Shown here: piece by piece, positions 9,201 to 19,014 of the stretch
Layout of the letters: every line of letters starts with the position of its first letter
Numbering within the stretch: position 1 is the first letter of the stretch
Assembly (NCBI RefSeq): GCF_003063315.1
Contig: NZ_NERV01000001.1
Location: forward strand, 1,178,001 to 1,242,000
Source: Limnohabitans sp. T6-5
GTDB taxonomy: Bacteria; Pseudomonadota; Gammaproteobacteria; Burkholderiales; Burkholderiaceae_C
DNA length: 64,000 bases
Reading direction: 5' to 3'
Translations under genes and position numbers: made by a program
The notes under the pieces: generated by a model
Told to the model about the DNA's origin: nothing
Seen by the model: only the letters and a program-made list of their open reading frames with translations
Databases searched by the model: none

Positions 9201-12200
9201 ATTCGTCCAGTGGTTTCAACATCGCATCTGGCGCCACATTGGATTTCAACCTTCCAACCAATGCCAGCTCCAACGGCAATGCAACGACATTCACGGGCAC
9301 TGGCAAGGTCACCAAAACAGGCGGCGGCACTTTGACCTGGGGCTCAGGTGGCACCAATGCCACCAAGTTTCAATTGGACGCAGGCTCTTTGTTGGATGTG
9401 CAGGCCGGTAGCGTCACCGCGAGCTCTTCCAATGCGGGTGATTGGAGCTTGAACAAGTCAAGCTTGAACATTGAAAATGGCGCATTTTTCTCAACTGCAG
9501 AAGCCAATGTCCGGGTGGATGCATTAACGGGCTTAGGCGCTTTGGGTCTGGGCTCGACCAGCTTCGGCGGCATCACGACAGGCGTTAACAACACGGCTGC
9601 GGGTACTTACAACACAACCTCCAACACGGCCACTTTCAGTGGCGTAATCTCTGCAAATTCAGGCGTCACAACAGGTGGCACATTTGCTAAAACGGGCTCA
9701 GGTACGCAAGTTCTGACGGGTACCAACACCTACACCACTACCAACGTCAACGGGGGTACTTTGCAAGTTGGTAATGGTGGAGGCACAGGCTCATTGGGCA
9801 CCGGTGCCGTGACCTTGGCCAATGGTGCCAATCTGAATTACAAACGCAATGTCACCACCACCATTGCGAATACGATTGAAGGCTACGGCAACGTGAATGC
9901 CGACATCACCGCAGGTGGGCTGATTGTTGATCGTGGCATCAACTTATCAACAGGCAACATCACACTTGTTGGGTCTAATTCAGCGATTGATGGCGTAGGT
10001 GTCAAGATCAATGGCTATACATTGAAAGCTACGAACAACGAAACGACTGGAGTTGCCCTGGGCAAAGTGACGATCACTGGCACCTCAGGTACTGGTACAG
10101 GCGCAGGTATCCACAACACAGGCACCATTTCGGGTAGCTCTGTAGAAATGACAGGCATCAGCACTGGGTCTGGCGCAGGTATCAGCATGACTGGAACGGG
10201 TTCGATTGCAGCGACATCTGTGACGCTGGGCGCTGGTTCAGGCACAGTCAAATCAGGCGACATCAAACTTCAGGGCACTTCAGCGGGGGGCTTGGGTGTT
10301 AATGTGAACACCAGCACTGCGGTTCCTATTGATGCCACCAACGATGTGACCATCGAAGGCATATCCACAGCCACTGCACCTCAACAACATGGCGTATTTT
10401 TGTATCCCGCGAACAAGACAGTTCAAGGGAAAAAAGTCACGTTGACCGGTAGATCAGTCAATGGCAACGCGGTGCAAACTTATTCCGCCATCAAAGCCAC
10501 AGGCGGCGATGTCAACATCACTGGCACCAGCACCGGTGCACTACAAACCGCCTCTGCGCTGAGCTTGCAAGGGGAGATCACTGCCGATCAAAATGTTGTG
10601 ATCAAAGGTGAAAACACCGACGCTGGTAATAACAACGCCGTGGCGTATTTCAATAAAACGGTGCAGGCGACCAAAGGCCAAGTCGACATCACCACCTCCA
10701 CACAGGGGACAACATCGGTCGCCTTGCAATTGGTTCTCGGTGCCAATTTGGTGGCCAAAAGTGATGTGAACATCAAGACGGATACGCTGAGCATTGATAC
10801 AGCAAATGCCTCAATCAAGGCAGGAGCCTCAACCACGGCAGAACCTACAGGCACAGTCACCATCAAAACAGACTCGGCTGCCGTCAAGATTGACATCAAT
10901 GCGGGTAATTCCAATACAGGTGATGCAGGCTCATCAACCCCGGGTTCACGAACCCTTGGGCTGTCCAACGCCGAACTCAACCGCATCACCGCAGGCAACC
11001 TGATCATCGGGGACGCCAGCAACACCGGTGGCATCACCGTCTCACAAGCCACCACAACCCATGCCACCGTCGGCAACGTCACCTTGCAAACAGGCGGAAA
11101 CATCGAGCTCAAGGCTGCGGTGACGGTGGGTGATGACCCATCAACGCCTGCGGTTGAGGCCAATAAAAAACTGTCCCTCCAGGCAGGTGGCAACGTGAAA
11201 CAAGCCCCTGGCGCAGCCATCAAAGCGGCTGAACTTCAGTTGAAGGGTTTAAGTACATCAGCCAATTTCATGTTGGGCGAAACATCAAACGCAGTGGGCA
11301 AATTGGCTGCAGTGGGCAGTAAAGTGGTGTTTGCCAATGCCAGTGCGCTGGAAATTGGCGAAGTCAATGTTCTGGGCTTGACTACACCTGTCTCGACCGC
11401 TGTTTCTGGCATCACAACCGCTGCCGGTGCATCCATCACCACACAAACCGGTGACATCACGATCACGAAAGCCATCAGCAACACAGGATCGGGTGATGTG
11501 GTGTTGGGCGCGGGTGTTTCCAAATTGGCGGGCGATGACACGGGTGGAGATGTGCAGACCACAACAGGCATCACGGCGACGAATTCGGGAGCTGGCAAAA
11601 CTTACATCTACACAGGGTCAGTGGCTGGGACAGGGTTGTTGAGCAATCTCACCAACAATCTGAGCGACTTGAATCTTTCAAGTTTTGGCAGCGCAGCAGG
11701 CGAAAAAGCGAACACCATTTCGCATGTGACTTACACCACTAACAATGAAGCAGCCATTGCGGATGCCAATGGTGGCGGCACCGCCCAAGTGTTCTTCCGT
11801 GAAGCCATCAATTTAGGCAATGTGAATTTGGGTGCCAGCACAGTCAATAAAACTTATGGCGACGTCATGAATGACTATGTGACTGATGGACGTTTGACTG
11901 CGGACGTCCGCAGCCAAATGAAATCGACGAATTCCAGTGCATCGTTAAACACCATCAGTAAATCTGCTTCCGGTGCAGCCTCAACCGTCAAAATCAAAAC
12001 GGCCGACTTGATTGACGCATTGAGTATTGCCCCAACGACGGCGTTTGATGCCAATAACTACAGCAGCTCCAACAATCTCAAAGCCTATGCGACGGGGTAT
12101 GGGTATACCGTTGCTTCTGGGAGCACGTATAACGTGAGCTTGGGTGCGACCAGTGCTCATGTGGTGGTGGAGAAGAAGACCCTCACAGTTGGCGGTCTCA

Positions 12201-15200
12201 GCGTTAACAACAAAACATATGACGGCACCAAGCTTGCATCAGTGACTGACAGCTCCAGCTTCTCGACAGTGGCAGCTGGCTCGAGTGTTGCCAATGACAA
12301 CAAACTTGTTGCGGGCGACAACGTCTCGTTGACAGGTGCGGCGGTTGGCACATACGACAGCAAAAATGTGGCGGCAACAGGCAACAAAGTCACCTTCACC
12401 GGCAAGGCCTTGAGCAGGGCGGTGTCCATGGGTGCAGATGACGCCAGCAACTACACCTTGGTGCAGCAAGCGCAGGCAACGGGTGATGGCACGATCAGTG
12501 CTAAAACGGTGAACCTGACGGGCACGCGAGCCTATGACGGCACGACCGCTGTAGCGGCTGCTGATTTGGTAGTGGCCACAGGCGTAAGCGTCAACGGCAA
12601 GACTGAAGTATTGGACCTCTCTGGTTCGGGCCTGATTGCCAGCAAGAACGTCATCACTGACAGCAATGGTGCGGTGCGGACGCGTCAACTGAGTGGCAAG
12701 GGTTCGCTGGATTTGGGTAGCAAAAGTGGTAACGGCACAAGTAGCATTGACGGACAGGCCTCCAACTATGTGATCGATACAGCTCAATCCACGGTGACCA
12801 TCAATAAGCGTGATCTGACCTTGGCAGCGGTAACGGACAGCAAGACCTATGACGGCACGACTGCTTCAAGCAAGAGTGTGACTGTGAGCAACAAGGTGGC
12901 AACAGACAGCGTGACGGCGAGCCAGTCATACACGGGCAAGAACGTTGCAGGCACAGGTGGAAGCACCTTGCAGGTGAACGACACCGTGACCATTGTTGAC
13001 GGCAACAACGTTGACATGAGTGGCAACTATGCGCTTGTTAAGCAAACTGCTTCAGGAACTATTGGTAAAGCCACATTGACCTTGGCACTTGCAGATCAGT
13101 CCAAGGTCTACGACGGCTCCGTCGATGCAGCGATTGCGGCAGGTCAAGTCAGTGCCAACGGCGTGACCGTTAGCGGTCAAACCGAATCGGCCTCGTTCAA
13201 GGCAGTAAGCGGCAGCTACAACAGCAAGAACGTTGTGGATGCCAAAACGGCGAGCACCACAGTGCGGGCAAGCGATGTGGTCTCTACAGCCAATAACCTG
13301 GACTTGAACAACTACACCTTGTCCAATACCAACGCCACGCAAACGGTGACAGGTACAGGCAAGATCACCAAAGCCAACTTGACGCTCACCGCCAACAGCG
13401 ACCGCTCCAAGGTCTACAACGGTGCAGAGCAAAGCGTGAGTGGTTATTCGATCACCAGCGGTAGCCTCAAAGGCACTGACACAGCAGCCGTTGATTTGGC
13501 TGCCATCACTGCAGGCGGCAAGCGCACCGATGCGGGCACGACGGCGACCACAGTCAACGACAGCGCCTATACAAACGGCAACTACGCCATCAGCAAAGTT
13601 GATGGCGCCTTGTATGTTGCCCAAAAAGAAGTCGCCCTGTCTGCGGCCAAGACCTATGACGGCAGCAAGACCCTGACGGGGACGCAGCTGGCCATCACCA
13701 CAGGCGTGGGCACTGAGACCCTGGGCTTCAGCAGTGCCACGATCAACAGCAAGGACGTCAAAGACAACAACACCAACTATGTGAATGCGGTTGCCTTGAC
13801 GGACGGCACGGGCAAAGCCAGCAACTACAAGTTCACTGCGGCGCGCAGCGATAACAATTCAGTGGCGTTGACCAAAGCCAACTTGACGCTCACCGCCAAC
13901 AGCGACAGCTCCAAGGTCTACAACGGTGCAGAGCAAAGCGTGAGTGGTTATTCGATCACCAGCGGTAGCCTCAAAGGCACTGACACAGCAGCCGTTGATT
14001 TGGCTGCCATCACTGCAGGCGGCAAACGCACCGATGCGGGCACGACGGCGACCACAGTCAACGACAGCGCCTACGTCAACGGCAACTACGCCATCAGCAA
14101 AGTTGATGGCGCCTTGTATGTTGCCCAAAAAGAAGTCGCCCTGTCTGCGGCCAAGACCTATGACGGCAGCAAGACCCTCACGGGGATTCAGCTGGCCATT
14201 GCCACAGGCGTGGGCACTGAGACCCTGGGCTTCAGCAGTGCCACGATCAACAGCAAGGACGTCAAAGACAACAACACCAACTATGTGGATGCAGTTGCCT
14301 TGACGGACGGCACGGGCAAAGCCAGCAACTACAAGTTCAATGCGGCGCGCAGCGATAACAATTCAGTGGCGTTGACCAAAGCCAACTTGACGCTCACCGC
14401 CAACAGCGACCGCTCCAAGGTCTACAACGGTGCAGAGCAAAGCGTGAGTGGTTATTCGATCACCAGCGGTAGCCTCAAAGGCACTGACACAGCAGCCGTT
14501 GATTTGGCCAGCATCACTGCAGGCGGCAAGCGCACCGATGCGGGCACGACGGCGACCACAGTCAACGATAGCGCCTACGTTAACGGCAACTACGCCATCA
14601 GCAAAGTCGATGGCTCTTTGTATGTTGCCCCCAAAGAAGTGGCCTTGTCTGCTGCCAAGATCTATGACGGTGGCAAGACCCTCACGGGGACGCAGCTGGC
14701 CATTGCCACAGGCGTGGGCACTGAGACCCTGGGCTACAACAGCGCCTCGATCAACAGCAAGGACGTCAAAGACAACAACACCAACTATGTGAATGCGGTT
14801 GCCTTGACGGACGGCACGGGCAAAGCCAGCAACTACACGTTCACTGCGGCGCGCAGCGCGGGCAACACCGTGGCGTTGAGCCAAGCCAACTTGACGCTCA
14901 CCGCCAACAGCGACCGCTCCAAGGTCTACAACGGTGCAGAGCAAAGCGTGAGTGGTTTTGCGATCACCAGCGGTAGCCTCAAAGGCACTGACACAGCAGC
15001 CGTTGATTTGGCCAGCATCAGTGCAGGCGGCAAACGCACCGATGCGGGCACGACAGCGACCACAGTCAACGACAGCGCCTACGTCAACGGCAACTACGCC
15101 ATCAGTAAAGTTGATGGCGCCTTGTTCGTTGCACAAAAAGAAGTGGCCTTGTCTGCAGCCAAGACCTATGACGGCAGCAAGACCCTCACGGGGACTCAGC

Positions 15201-17707
15201 TGGCCATCGCCACAGGCGTGGGCGCTGAGACCCTGAGCTACAGCAGTGCCGCGATCAACAGCAAGGACGTTAAAGACAACAGCACCAACCATGTGGAGTC
15301 AGTTGCCTTGACGGACGGCACGGGCAAAGCCAGTAACTACACGTTCACTGCGGCGCGCAGCGATAACAACACGGTGGTGTTGACCAAAGCCAACTTGACG
15401 CTCACCGCCAACAGCGACCGCTCCAAGGTCTACAACGGTGCAGAGCAAAGCGTGAGTGGTTATTCGATCACCAGCGGTAGCCTCAAAGGCACTGACACAG
15501 CAGCCGTTGATTTGGCCAGCATCACTGCAGGCGGCAAACGCACCGATGCGGGCACGACAGCGACCACAGTCAACGACAGCGCCTACGTCAACGGCAACTA
15601 CGCCATCAGTAAAGTTGATGGCGCCTTGTTCGTTGCACAAAAAGAAGTGGCCTTGTCTGCAGCCAAGACCTATGACGGCAGCAAGACCCTCACGGGGACT
15701 CAGCTGGCCATCGCCACAGGCGTGGGCGCTGAGACCCTGAGCTACAGCAGTGCCGCGATCAACAGCAAGGACGTTAAAGACAACAGCACCAACCATGTGG
15801 AGTCAGTTGCCTTGACGGACGGCACGGGCAAAGCCAGTAACTACACGTTCACTGCGGCGCGCAGCGATAACAACACGGTGGTGTTGACCAAAGCCAACTT
15901 GACGCTCACCGCCAACAGCGACCGCTCCAAGGTCTACAACGGTGCAGAGCAAAGCGTGAGTGGTTATTCGATCACCAGCGGTAGCCTCAAAGGCACTGAC
16001 ACAGCAGCCGTTGATTTGGCCAGCATCACTGCAGGCGGCAAACGCACCGATGCGGGCACGACAGCCACAACAGTCAACGACAGCGCCTATACAAACGGCA
16101 ACTACGCCATCAGCAAAGTTGATGGCTCTTTGTATGTTGCCCCCAAAGAAGTGGCCTTGGCAACGGCCAAGACCTATGACGGCAGCAAGACCTTGACGGG
16201 CACTCAGCTGGCCATCGCCACAGGCGTGGGCACTGAGACCCTGGGCTTCAGCAGTGCCTCGATCAACAGCAAGGATGTCAAAGACAACAGCACCAACTAT
16301 GTGGATGCAGTTGCCTTGACGGACGGCACAGGCAAAGCCAGCAACTACAAATTCACTGCGGTGCGCAGCGATAACAACACCGTGGCGTTGACCAAAGCCA
16401 ACTTGACGCTCACCGCCAACAGCGACCGCTCCAAGGTCTACAACGGTGCAGAGCAAAGCGTGAGTGGTTATTCGATCACCAGCGGTAGCCTCAAAGGCAC
16501 TGACACAGCAGCCGTTGATTTGGCCAGCATCAGTGCAGGCGGCAAACGCACCGATGCGGGCACGACAGCCACAACGGTCAACGACAGCGCCTACGTCAAC
16601 GGCAACTACGCCATCAGCAAAGTTGATGGCGCCTTGTTCGTTGCACAAAAAGAAGTGGCCTTGTCTGCAGCCAAGACCTATGACGGCAGCAAGACCCTCA
16701 CGGGGATTCAGCTGGCCATTGCCACAGGCGTGGGGACTGAGACCCTGAGCTACAGCAGTGCCTCGATCAACAGCAAGGACGTCAAAGACAACAGCACCAA
16801 CCATGTGGAGTCAGTTGCCTTGACGGACGGCACAGGCAAAGCCAGCAACTACAAATTCACTGCGGTGCGCAGCGATAACAACACCGTGGCGTTGACCAAA
16901 GCCAACCTCACAGTTACCCTGGCCGATCAAACCAAGACCTACGACGGCACAACAGCCGCCACGCTGGTCCCCAGCGCCTTCACCGTCAAAGGTGTGACCG
17001 TGGCGGGCCAGACCGAAACCGCCAGCGTTCATCAAACAGTTGCTTTGTACAACGACAAGAATGTGCTGGGTGCGAGCAGCGTCACGGCCAATTTGGCGGC
17101 TGGCAACTTTGCAGCAGCAACCGGTACGGATCTGAACAACTACAACTTGCCGACTTCGGTGACTGGCCAAGGCAAGATCACACCCAAGGACGCTGCCGTG
17201 ACGGGCACGGCCACCACGGTGCAGGCCAATGGCACGCAGCAAACGCAGTCGCCAGCAACCAAATCGGGCTTTGTGGCGGGTGAGGATGTGACGGTGTCGG
17301 GTGTGGCCACGGGCTTGGCGGCAGGTACATACAACTCCAACCTGACGGCGGCTCCGGCCAATGCGGCCACGGTGTTGAGCAACTACAAAATTGCCTACAC
17401 CAATGCGGCGCTGAGGATCAATCCGGCTATCGTGACAAACAGCAACGTGGTAGTGGATTTGGATTTGGCCTTGGCCCGCACATCGATGCCCATCAGACGT
17501 TTGAACTTGTCGGGCTTCTCTACCGCGCGTGGTGTGGGTGCTGCCATTGCGGGTGGCGTGGATTCAGGTGCTGGCAGTAAAGCGCCAACGGGCACCCCAG
17601 CCTTGCCGTCGCAGGCTTGTTCACCTGAGAACTTGCAGCAGTGTGAGTGCAAGGAGAGTGGTGACGATGGCATTGAGTTGTGCTTGGCGCCCGACGGCAA
17701 GCTTTGA
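6236..17707 (+). CDS. Giant two-partner-secretion exoprotein (TpsA) with YDG repeats
   Basis: A 3823-residue predicted secreted protein. Residues 1-24 resemble an extended signal peptide region (MNKLCYKTIFSKRLGALVAV), followed by a hydrophobic core and likely cleavage after AWA at residue 66. A haemagglutinin-type TPS secretion domain follows (about 67-330) with NPNGVTFG at 154-161. Then come a long beta-helix region, PATR-like beta-strand repeats near 930-970 and 1140-1190, YDG/MBG units from about 1980, seven 168-residue repeats (about 2380-3555) and a tail with four cysteines. Family knowledge: a TpsB outer-membrane partner exports such proteins, which often act in adhesion; none is in the window. 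The C-terminal tail may anchor the protein, as disulfide tails do in Haemophilus HMW1 (inference). Confidence 0.9.
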   Translation: MNKLCYKTIFSKRLGALVAVGEHAASQGKATGQFTGAVFVNGFSHASVFYIGVLTLSFALVSMAWAAPANNALPTGGQVAQGAAAISQSGANMAINQSTARAVVNWQSFDIGKDAKVNIVQPNAQAVMLNRVTGVAPSQIFGQMTANGQVVLVNPNGVTFGKDGSVSAAGLTASTLNTTDADFMAGRNRFTRDGATGQVINQGTLTAAPGGYVALLGASVSNEGKIVAPQGNVALGAAEMITLPLYGSSRIKMELTPSAINAAVANQRGGSIVSEGGQVYMQAAAVGSAIASVMQSGGIDTSGAQGGAVHLLADGGRIKVDGSITANSTAAGNKGGDIVIGRDEVTGVLAKSTDVSGAQLQSKGGFVETSGHYLKTEGISVKAKEWLLDPTDITIVATGTATADTASSTASGTTTYEDNTAVASSEVLKSTIESAINGGTNVTIKTSNTTAGATGAGNITIATALAFNNTGATDATLSLIADNGITQNSGASITTNAASTKLVNVTMTANGNYQGNTAASASSRGIVLNSTINTNGAVTVTGTSKNTGGGAGVQFGGGASITTKGAVTVDGTSTSGTGYGVSLNNTLIDAGTSGDILITGMSNGNHGVFNNSTSNNFYNMKLVGKDVTINGTTSGLNSSGFYSFIGNYAGNIIEAAGNIAITGTTNGTGTGSGLYYATTNWQKYVNSYTAGGSIALSGTNTSASNTAAAVRLFGVQAKTTGSGSVSVNASTQNASVNAIHIYSEKGQVPSGQTQISYQGGASSLVSTSGDVKIQANQGGILLNDSVPNSATPTTISGRNISIDNTGGNIDTTSGAITKGSGKSTSANSGITINDARAITATGNINLYGVGTSGSGVEISAAAALTAANITINGENTGTSGAAINISHAAATLSSTQASTLTTGGSGSGTSLVAAGNIQVGTQLTVTTPAAGTISGVISGSGALLKMGTGKTTLKANNTYTGATAVNAGTLSLTAALATYAASTTVGSLYSSSGFNIASGATLDFNLPTNASSNGNATTFTGTGKVTKTGGGTLTWGSGGTNATKFQLDAGSLLDVQAGSVTASSSNAGDWSLNKSSLNIENGAFFSTAEANVRVDALTGLGALGLGSTSFGGITTGVNNTAAGTYNTTSNTATFSGVISANSGVTTGGTFAKTGSGTQVLTGTNTYTTTNVNGGTLQVGNGGGTGSLGTGAVTLANGANLNYKRNVTTTIANTIEGYGNVNADITAGGLIVDRGINLSTGNITLVGSNSAIDGVGVKINGYTLKATNNETTGVALGKVTITGTSGTGTGAGIHNTGTISGSSVEMTGISTGSGAGISMTGTGSIAATSVTLGAGSGTVKSGDIKLQGTSAGGLGVNVNTSTAVPIDATNDVTIEGISTATAPQQHGVFLYPANKTVQGKKVTLTGRSVNGNAVQTYSAIKATGGDVNITGTSTGALQTASALSLQGEITADQNVVIKGENTDAGNNNAVAYFNKTVQATKGQVDITTSTQGTTSVALQLVLGANLVAKSDVNIKTDTLSIDTANASIKAGASTTAEPTGTVTIKTDSAAVKIDINAGNSNTGDAGSSTPGSRTLGLSNAELNRITAGNLIIGDASNTGGITVSQATTTHATVGNVTLQTGGNIELKAAVTVGDDPSTPAVEANKKLSLQAGGNVKQAPGAAIKAAELQLKGLSTSANFMLGETSNAVGKLAAVGSKVVFANASALEIGEVNVLGLTTPVSTAVSGITTAAGASITTQTGDITITKAISNTGSGDVVLGAGVSKLAGDDTGGDVQTTTGITATNSGAGKTYIYTGSVAGTGLLSNLTNNLSDLNLSSFGSAAGEKANTISHVTYTTNNEAAIADANGGGTAQVFFREAINLGNVNLGASTVNKTYGDVMNDYVTDGRLTADVRSQMKSTNSSASLNTISKSASGAASTVKIKTADLIDALSIAPTTAFDANNYSSSNNLKAYATGYGYTVASGSTYNVSLGATSAHVVVEKKTLTVGGLSVNNKTYDGTKLASVTDSSSFSTVAAGSSVANDNKLVAGDNVSLTGAAVGTYDSKNVAATGNKVTFTGKALSRAVSMGADDASNYTLVQQAQATGDGTISAKTVNLTGTRAYDGTTAVAAADLVVATGVSVNGKTEVLDLSGSGLIASKNVITDSNGAVRTRQLSGKGSLDLGSKSGNGTSSIDGQASNYVIDTAQSTVTINKRDLTLAAVTDSKTYDGTTASSKSVTVSNKVATDSVTASQSYTGKNVAGTGGSTLQVNDTVTIVDGNNVDMSGNYALVKQTASGTIGKATLTLALADQSKVYDGSVDAAIAAGQVSANGVTVSGQTESASFKAVSGSYNSKNVVDAKTASTTVRASDVVSTANNLDLNNYTLSNTNATQTVTGTGKITKANLTLTANSDRSKVYNGAEQSVSGYSITSGSLKGTDTAAVDLAAITAGGKRTDAGTTATTVNDSAYTNGNYAISKVDGALYVAQKEVALSAAKTYDGSKTLTGTQLAITTGVGTETLGFSSATINSKDVKDNNTNYVNAVALTDGTGKASNYKFTAARSDNNSVALTKANLTLTANSDSSKVYNGAEQSVSGYSITSGSLKGTDTAAVDLAAITAGGKRTDAGTTATTVNDSAYVNGNYAISKVDGALYVAQKEVALSAAKTYDGSKTLTGIQLAIATGVGTETLGFSSATINSKDVKDNNTNYVDAVALTDGTGKASNYKFNAARSDNNSVALTKANLTLTANSDRSKVYNGAEQSVSGYSITSGSLKGTDTAAVDLASITAGGKRTDAGTTATTVNDSAYVNGNYAISKVDGSLYVAPKEVALSAAKIYDGGKTLTGTQLAIATGVGTETLGYNSASINSKDVKDNNTNYVNAVALTDGTGKASNYTFTAARSAGNTVALSQANLTLTANSDRSKVYNGAEQSVSGFAITSGSLKGTDTAAVDLASISAGGKRTDAGTTATTVNDSAYVNGNYAISKVDGALFVAQKEVALSAAKTYDGSKTLTGTQLAIATGVGAETLSYSSAAINSKDVKDNSTNHVESVALTDGTGKASNYTFTAARSDNNTVVLTKANLTLTANSDRSKVYNGAEQSVSGYSITSGSLKGTDTAAVDLASITAGGKRTDAGTTATTVNDSAYVNGNYAISKVDGALFVAQKEVALSAAKTYDGSKTLTGTQLAIATGVGAETLSYSSAAINSKDVKDNSTNHVESVALTDGTGKASNYTFTAARSDNNTVVLTKANLTLTANSDRSKVYNGAEQSVSGYSITSGSLKGTDTAAVDLASITAGGKRTDAGTTATTVNDSAYTNGNYAISKVDGSLYVAPKEVALATAKTYDGSKTLTGTQLAIATGVGTETLGFSSASINSKDVKDNSTNYVDAVALTDGTGKASNYKFTAVRSDNNTVALTKANLTLTANSDRSKVYNGAEQSVSGYSITSGSLKGTDTAAVDLASISAGGKRTDAGTTATTVNDSAYVNGNYAISKVDGALFVAQKEVALSAAKTYDGSKTLTGIQLAIATGVGTETLSYSSASINSKDVKDNSTNHVESVALTDGTGKASNYKFTAVRSDNNTVALTKANLTVTLADQTKTYDGTTAATLVPSAFTVKGVTVAGQTETASVHQTVALYNDKNVLGASSVTANLAAGNFAAATGTDLNNYNLPTSVTGQGKITPKDAAVTGTATTVQANGTQQTQSPATKSGFVAGEDVTVSGVATGLAAGTYNSNLTAAPANAATVLSNYKIAYTNAALRINPAIVTNSNVVVDLDLALARTSMPIRRLNLSGFSTARGVGAAIAGGVDSGAGSKAPTGTPALPSQACSPENLQQCECKESGDDGIELCLAPDGKL
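13373..16900 (+). repeat. Seven tandem 504-bp coding repeats
   Basis: Units start at 13373, 13877, 14381, 14885, 15389, 15893 and 16397. Each holds two YDG-type half units (SKVYNGAEQSVSG and KTYDGSKTLTG). Some neighbours, such as the 14885 and 15389 units, are almost identical, indicating ongoing homogenisation. Confidence 0.92.
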
Positions 17708-17736
17708 GCGTACATGGCCGGTTTGACCCATTAACG

Positions 17737-17756
17737 TCGGGGTCTTTTGCCCCCGA
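17737..17756 (+). other. Hairpin after the giant exoprotein gene
   Basis: TCGGGG and CCCCGA pair around a short T-rich loop about 30 nt after the stop. It sits where the stronger 4071-4092 hairpin sits after the paralogue. It may protect the mRNA 3' end or weakly terminate transcription. Confidence 0.45.
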
Positions 17757-17779
17757 GCACCAGAGGGGTGATCGGCATT

Positions 17780-17990
17780 TGTCGGGGTCTTCGACCGCCG
17801 ACCTACGGGGCGGTGGTCTTGTAGGTCGGTACTCGCAGAGTCCGACGTTTTGGGTGTCGGCGAAGGCGCTATGTCGGGGTCTTCGGCCGCCGACCTACGG
17901 GGCGGTGGTCTAGTAGGTCGGTACTCGCAGAGTCCGACGTTTCGGGTGTCAGCAAAGGCGCTGTGTCGGGGTCTTCGACCGCCGACCTAC
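17780..17990. repeat. Cluster of five REP elements
   Basis: Inverted GGTC-head copies at 17780-17806, 17872-17898 and 17964-17990 alternate with forward ACTC-head copies at 17821-17847 and 17913-17939. The order is a 92-bp unit repeated about 2.5 times. The cluster lies between the convergent exoprotein and hexR genes and fills most of that gap. Confidence 0.88.
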
Positions 17991-18004
17991 GGGGGCAGGG
18001 GGCT

Positions 18005-18850
18005 TTATGTGTAGCGCTTGTTGCGCAGGTTGTTTTTCATGTCGCGCAGTGTGGGTTGCAGTTCTTCGCCGATGCGCAGGGCCACGGTGGTGGCGAGGAT
18101 GTCGATGATGAGCAGGTGCAAAAGGCGCGAGACCATGGGGCTGTATTTGTCGTAGCCCTCGGGGTGGTCGGCCGTGAGGTGGATGTGCCCGGCGCTGGCC
18201 AGGGGCGAGCCGCTGGCGGTGATGACGATGGTGGTGGCGCCTTGTTTTTTAGCGATGTCGCAGGCGTCCATCAGGTCGCGGGTGCGGCCCGAGTTGGAGA
18301 TGATGACGGCGCAGTCGCCAGGCTTGAGCATGGAGGCGCTCATGACTTGCATGTGGCCGTCGCTGTAGGCAATGGCATTCACACCCAGGCGGAAGAATTT
18401 GTGTTGCGCATCTTGCGCCACGATGCCGGAGTTGCCCACGCCGTAAAACTCGATGCGGCGGTTGGTCTTTTGGGTAGAGGCCAGGGCCTGGGCGGCGTGT
18501 TCCAGCGCAAAGGAGCTGGCGTCGTTGCGGTATTTGAGGAAGGCCGCCACCGTGTTGTCGATGACCTTGACGGCGATGTCGCTGGTTTTGTCGTCCACAT
18601 CGACGCTGCGGTGGATGAAGGGCACGCCTTCACTCACGCTGCCTGCGAGTTTGAGTTTGAAGTCGGACAGGCCGTCGTAGCCCATGCTGCGACAAAAACG
18701 CACGACGGTGGGTTTGCTCACATGCGAGCGATCGGCCAGTTCGGTCACGGGCAGGTTGGCAAACGCCCTGGGGTCGGCCAGCACGAGCTTGCCCACACGT
18801 TGCTCGGCCGGGGCCAAGGAGGGCAGGGAGGCTTTGATTCGTTCGAGCAT
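18005..18850 (-). CDS. hexR: HexR-type RpiR-family regulator of sugar metabolism
   Basis: A 281-residue RpiR/MurR-family repressor. An N-terminal helix-turn-helix (about residues 34-58, VTELADRSHVSKPTVVRFC) is followed by a SIS sugar-phosphate-binding domain (about 120-255, with YGVGNSGIVAQDA and IISNSGRTRDL). HexR in Pseudomonas represses zwf and Entner-Doudoroff genes and is released by KDPG; the adjacent zwf in the same orientation supports the same role here. The ATG at 18850 has AAAGAGA upstream; a TTG ten codons earlier lies at the edge of a REP and is less likely. Transcription probably continues from zwf through a REP-filled gap of about 165 bp. Confidence 0.85.
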   Translation of the reverse strand: MLERIKASLPSLAPAEQRVGKLVLADPRAFANLPVTELADRSHVSKPTVVRFCRSMGYDGLSDFKLKLAGSVSEGVPFIHRSVDVDDKTSDIAVKVIDNTVAAFLKYRNDASSFALEHAAQALASTQKTNRRIEFYGVGNSGIVAQDAQHKFFRLGVNAIAYSDGHMQVMSASMLKPGDCAVIISNSGRTRDLMDACDIAKKQGATTIVITASGSPLASAGHIHLTADHPEGYDKYSPMVSRLLHLLIIDILATTVALRIGEELQPTLRDMKNNLRNKRYT

Positions 18851-18881
18851 GGCGTGTCTCTTTGGGTTTTTTTCAGGCAAT

Positions 18882-18989
18882 TGTCGGACTCTTCGAGTGC
18901 CGACCTACGGGGTGCTTGGGAATGTCGGACTGTTTGAGTGCCGACCTAGAAGGGAAGTCTTCGCAGGACGGTACTCGGAGAGTCCGACA
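18882..18989. repeat. Three REP elements between zwf and hexR
   Basis: Inverted ACTC-head copies at 18882-18908 and 18923-18949 and a forward ACTC-head copy at 18963-18989. Several have changed feet (CCTAG, GCAG). In a zwf-hexR transcript they would form stems between the two cistrons. Confidence 0.8.
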
Positions 18990-19014
18990 TGGGGTGCTTT
19001 TTAATTCGGCATTC

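Noticed and set aside
12157..17242. Repeated minus-strand frames inside the giant exoprotein
   Set aside because: They recur with the 504-bp coding repeat and reflect its composition, not separate genes.
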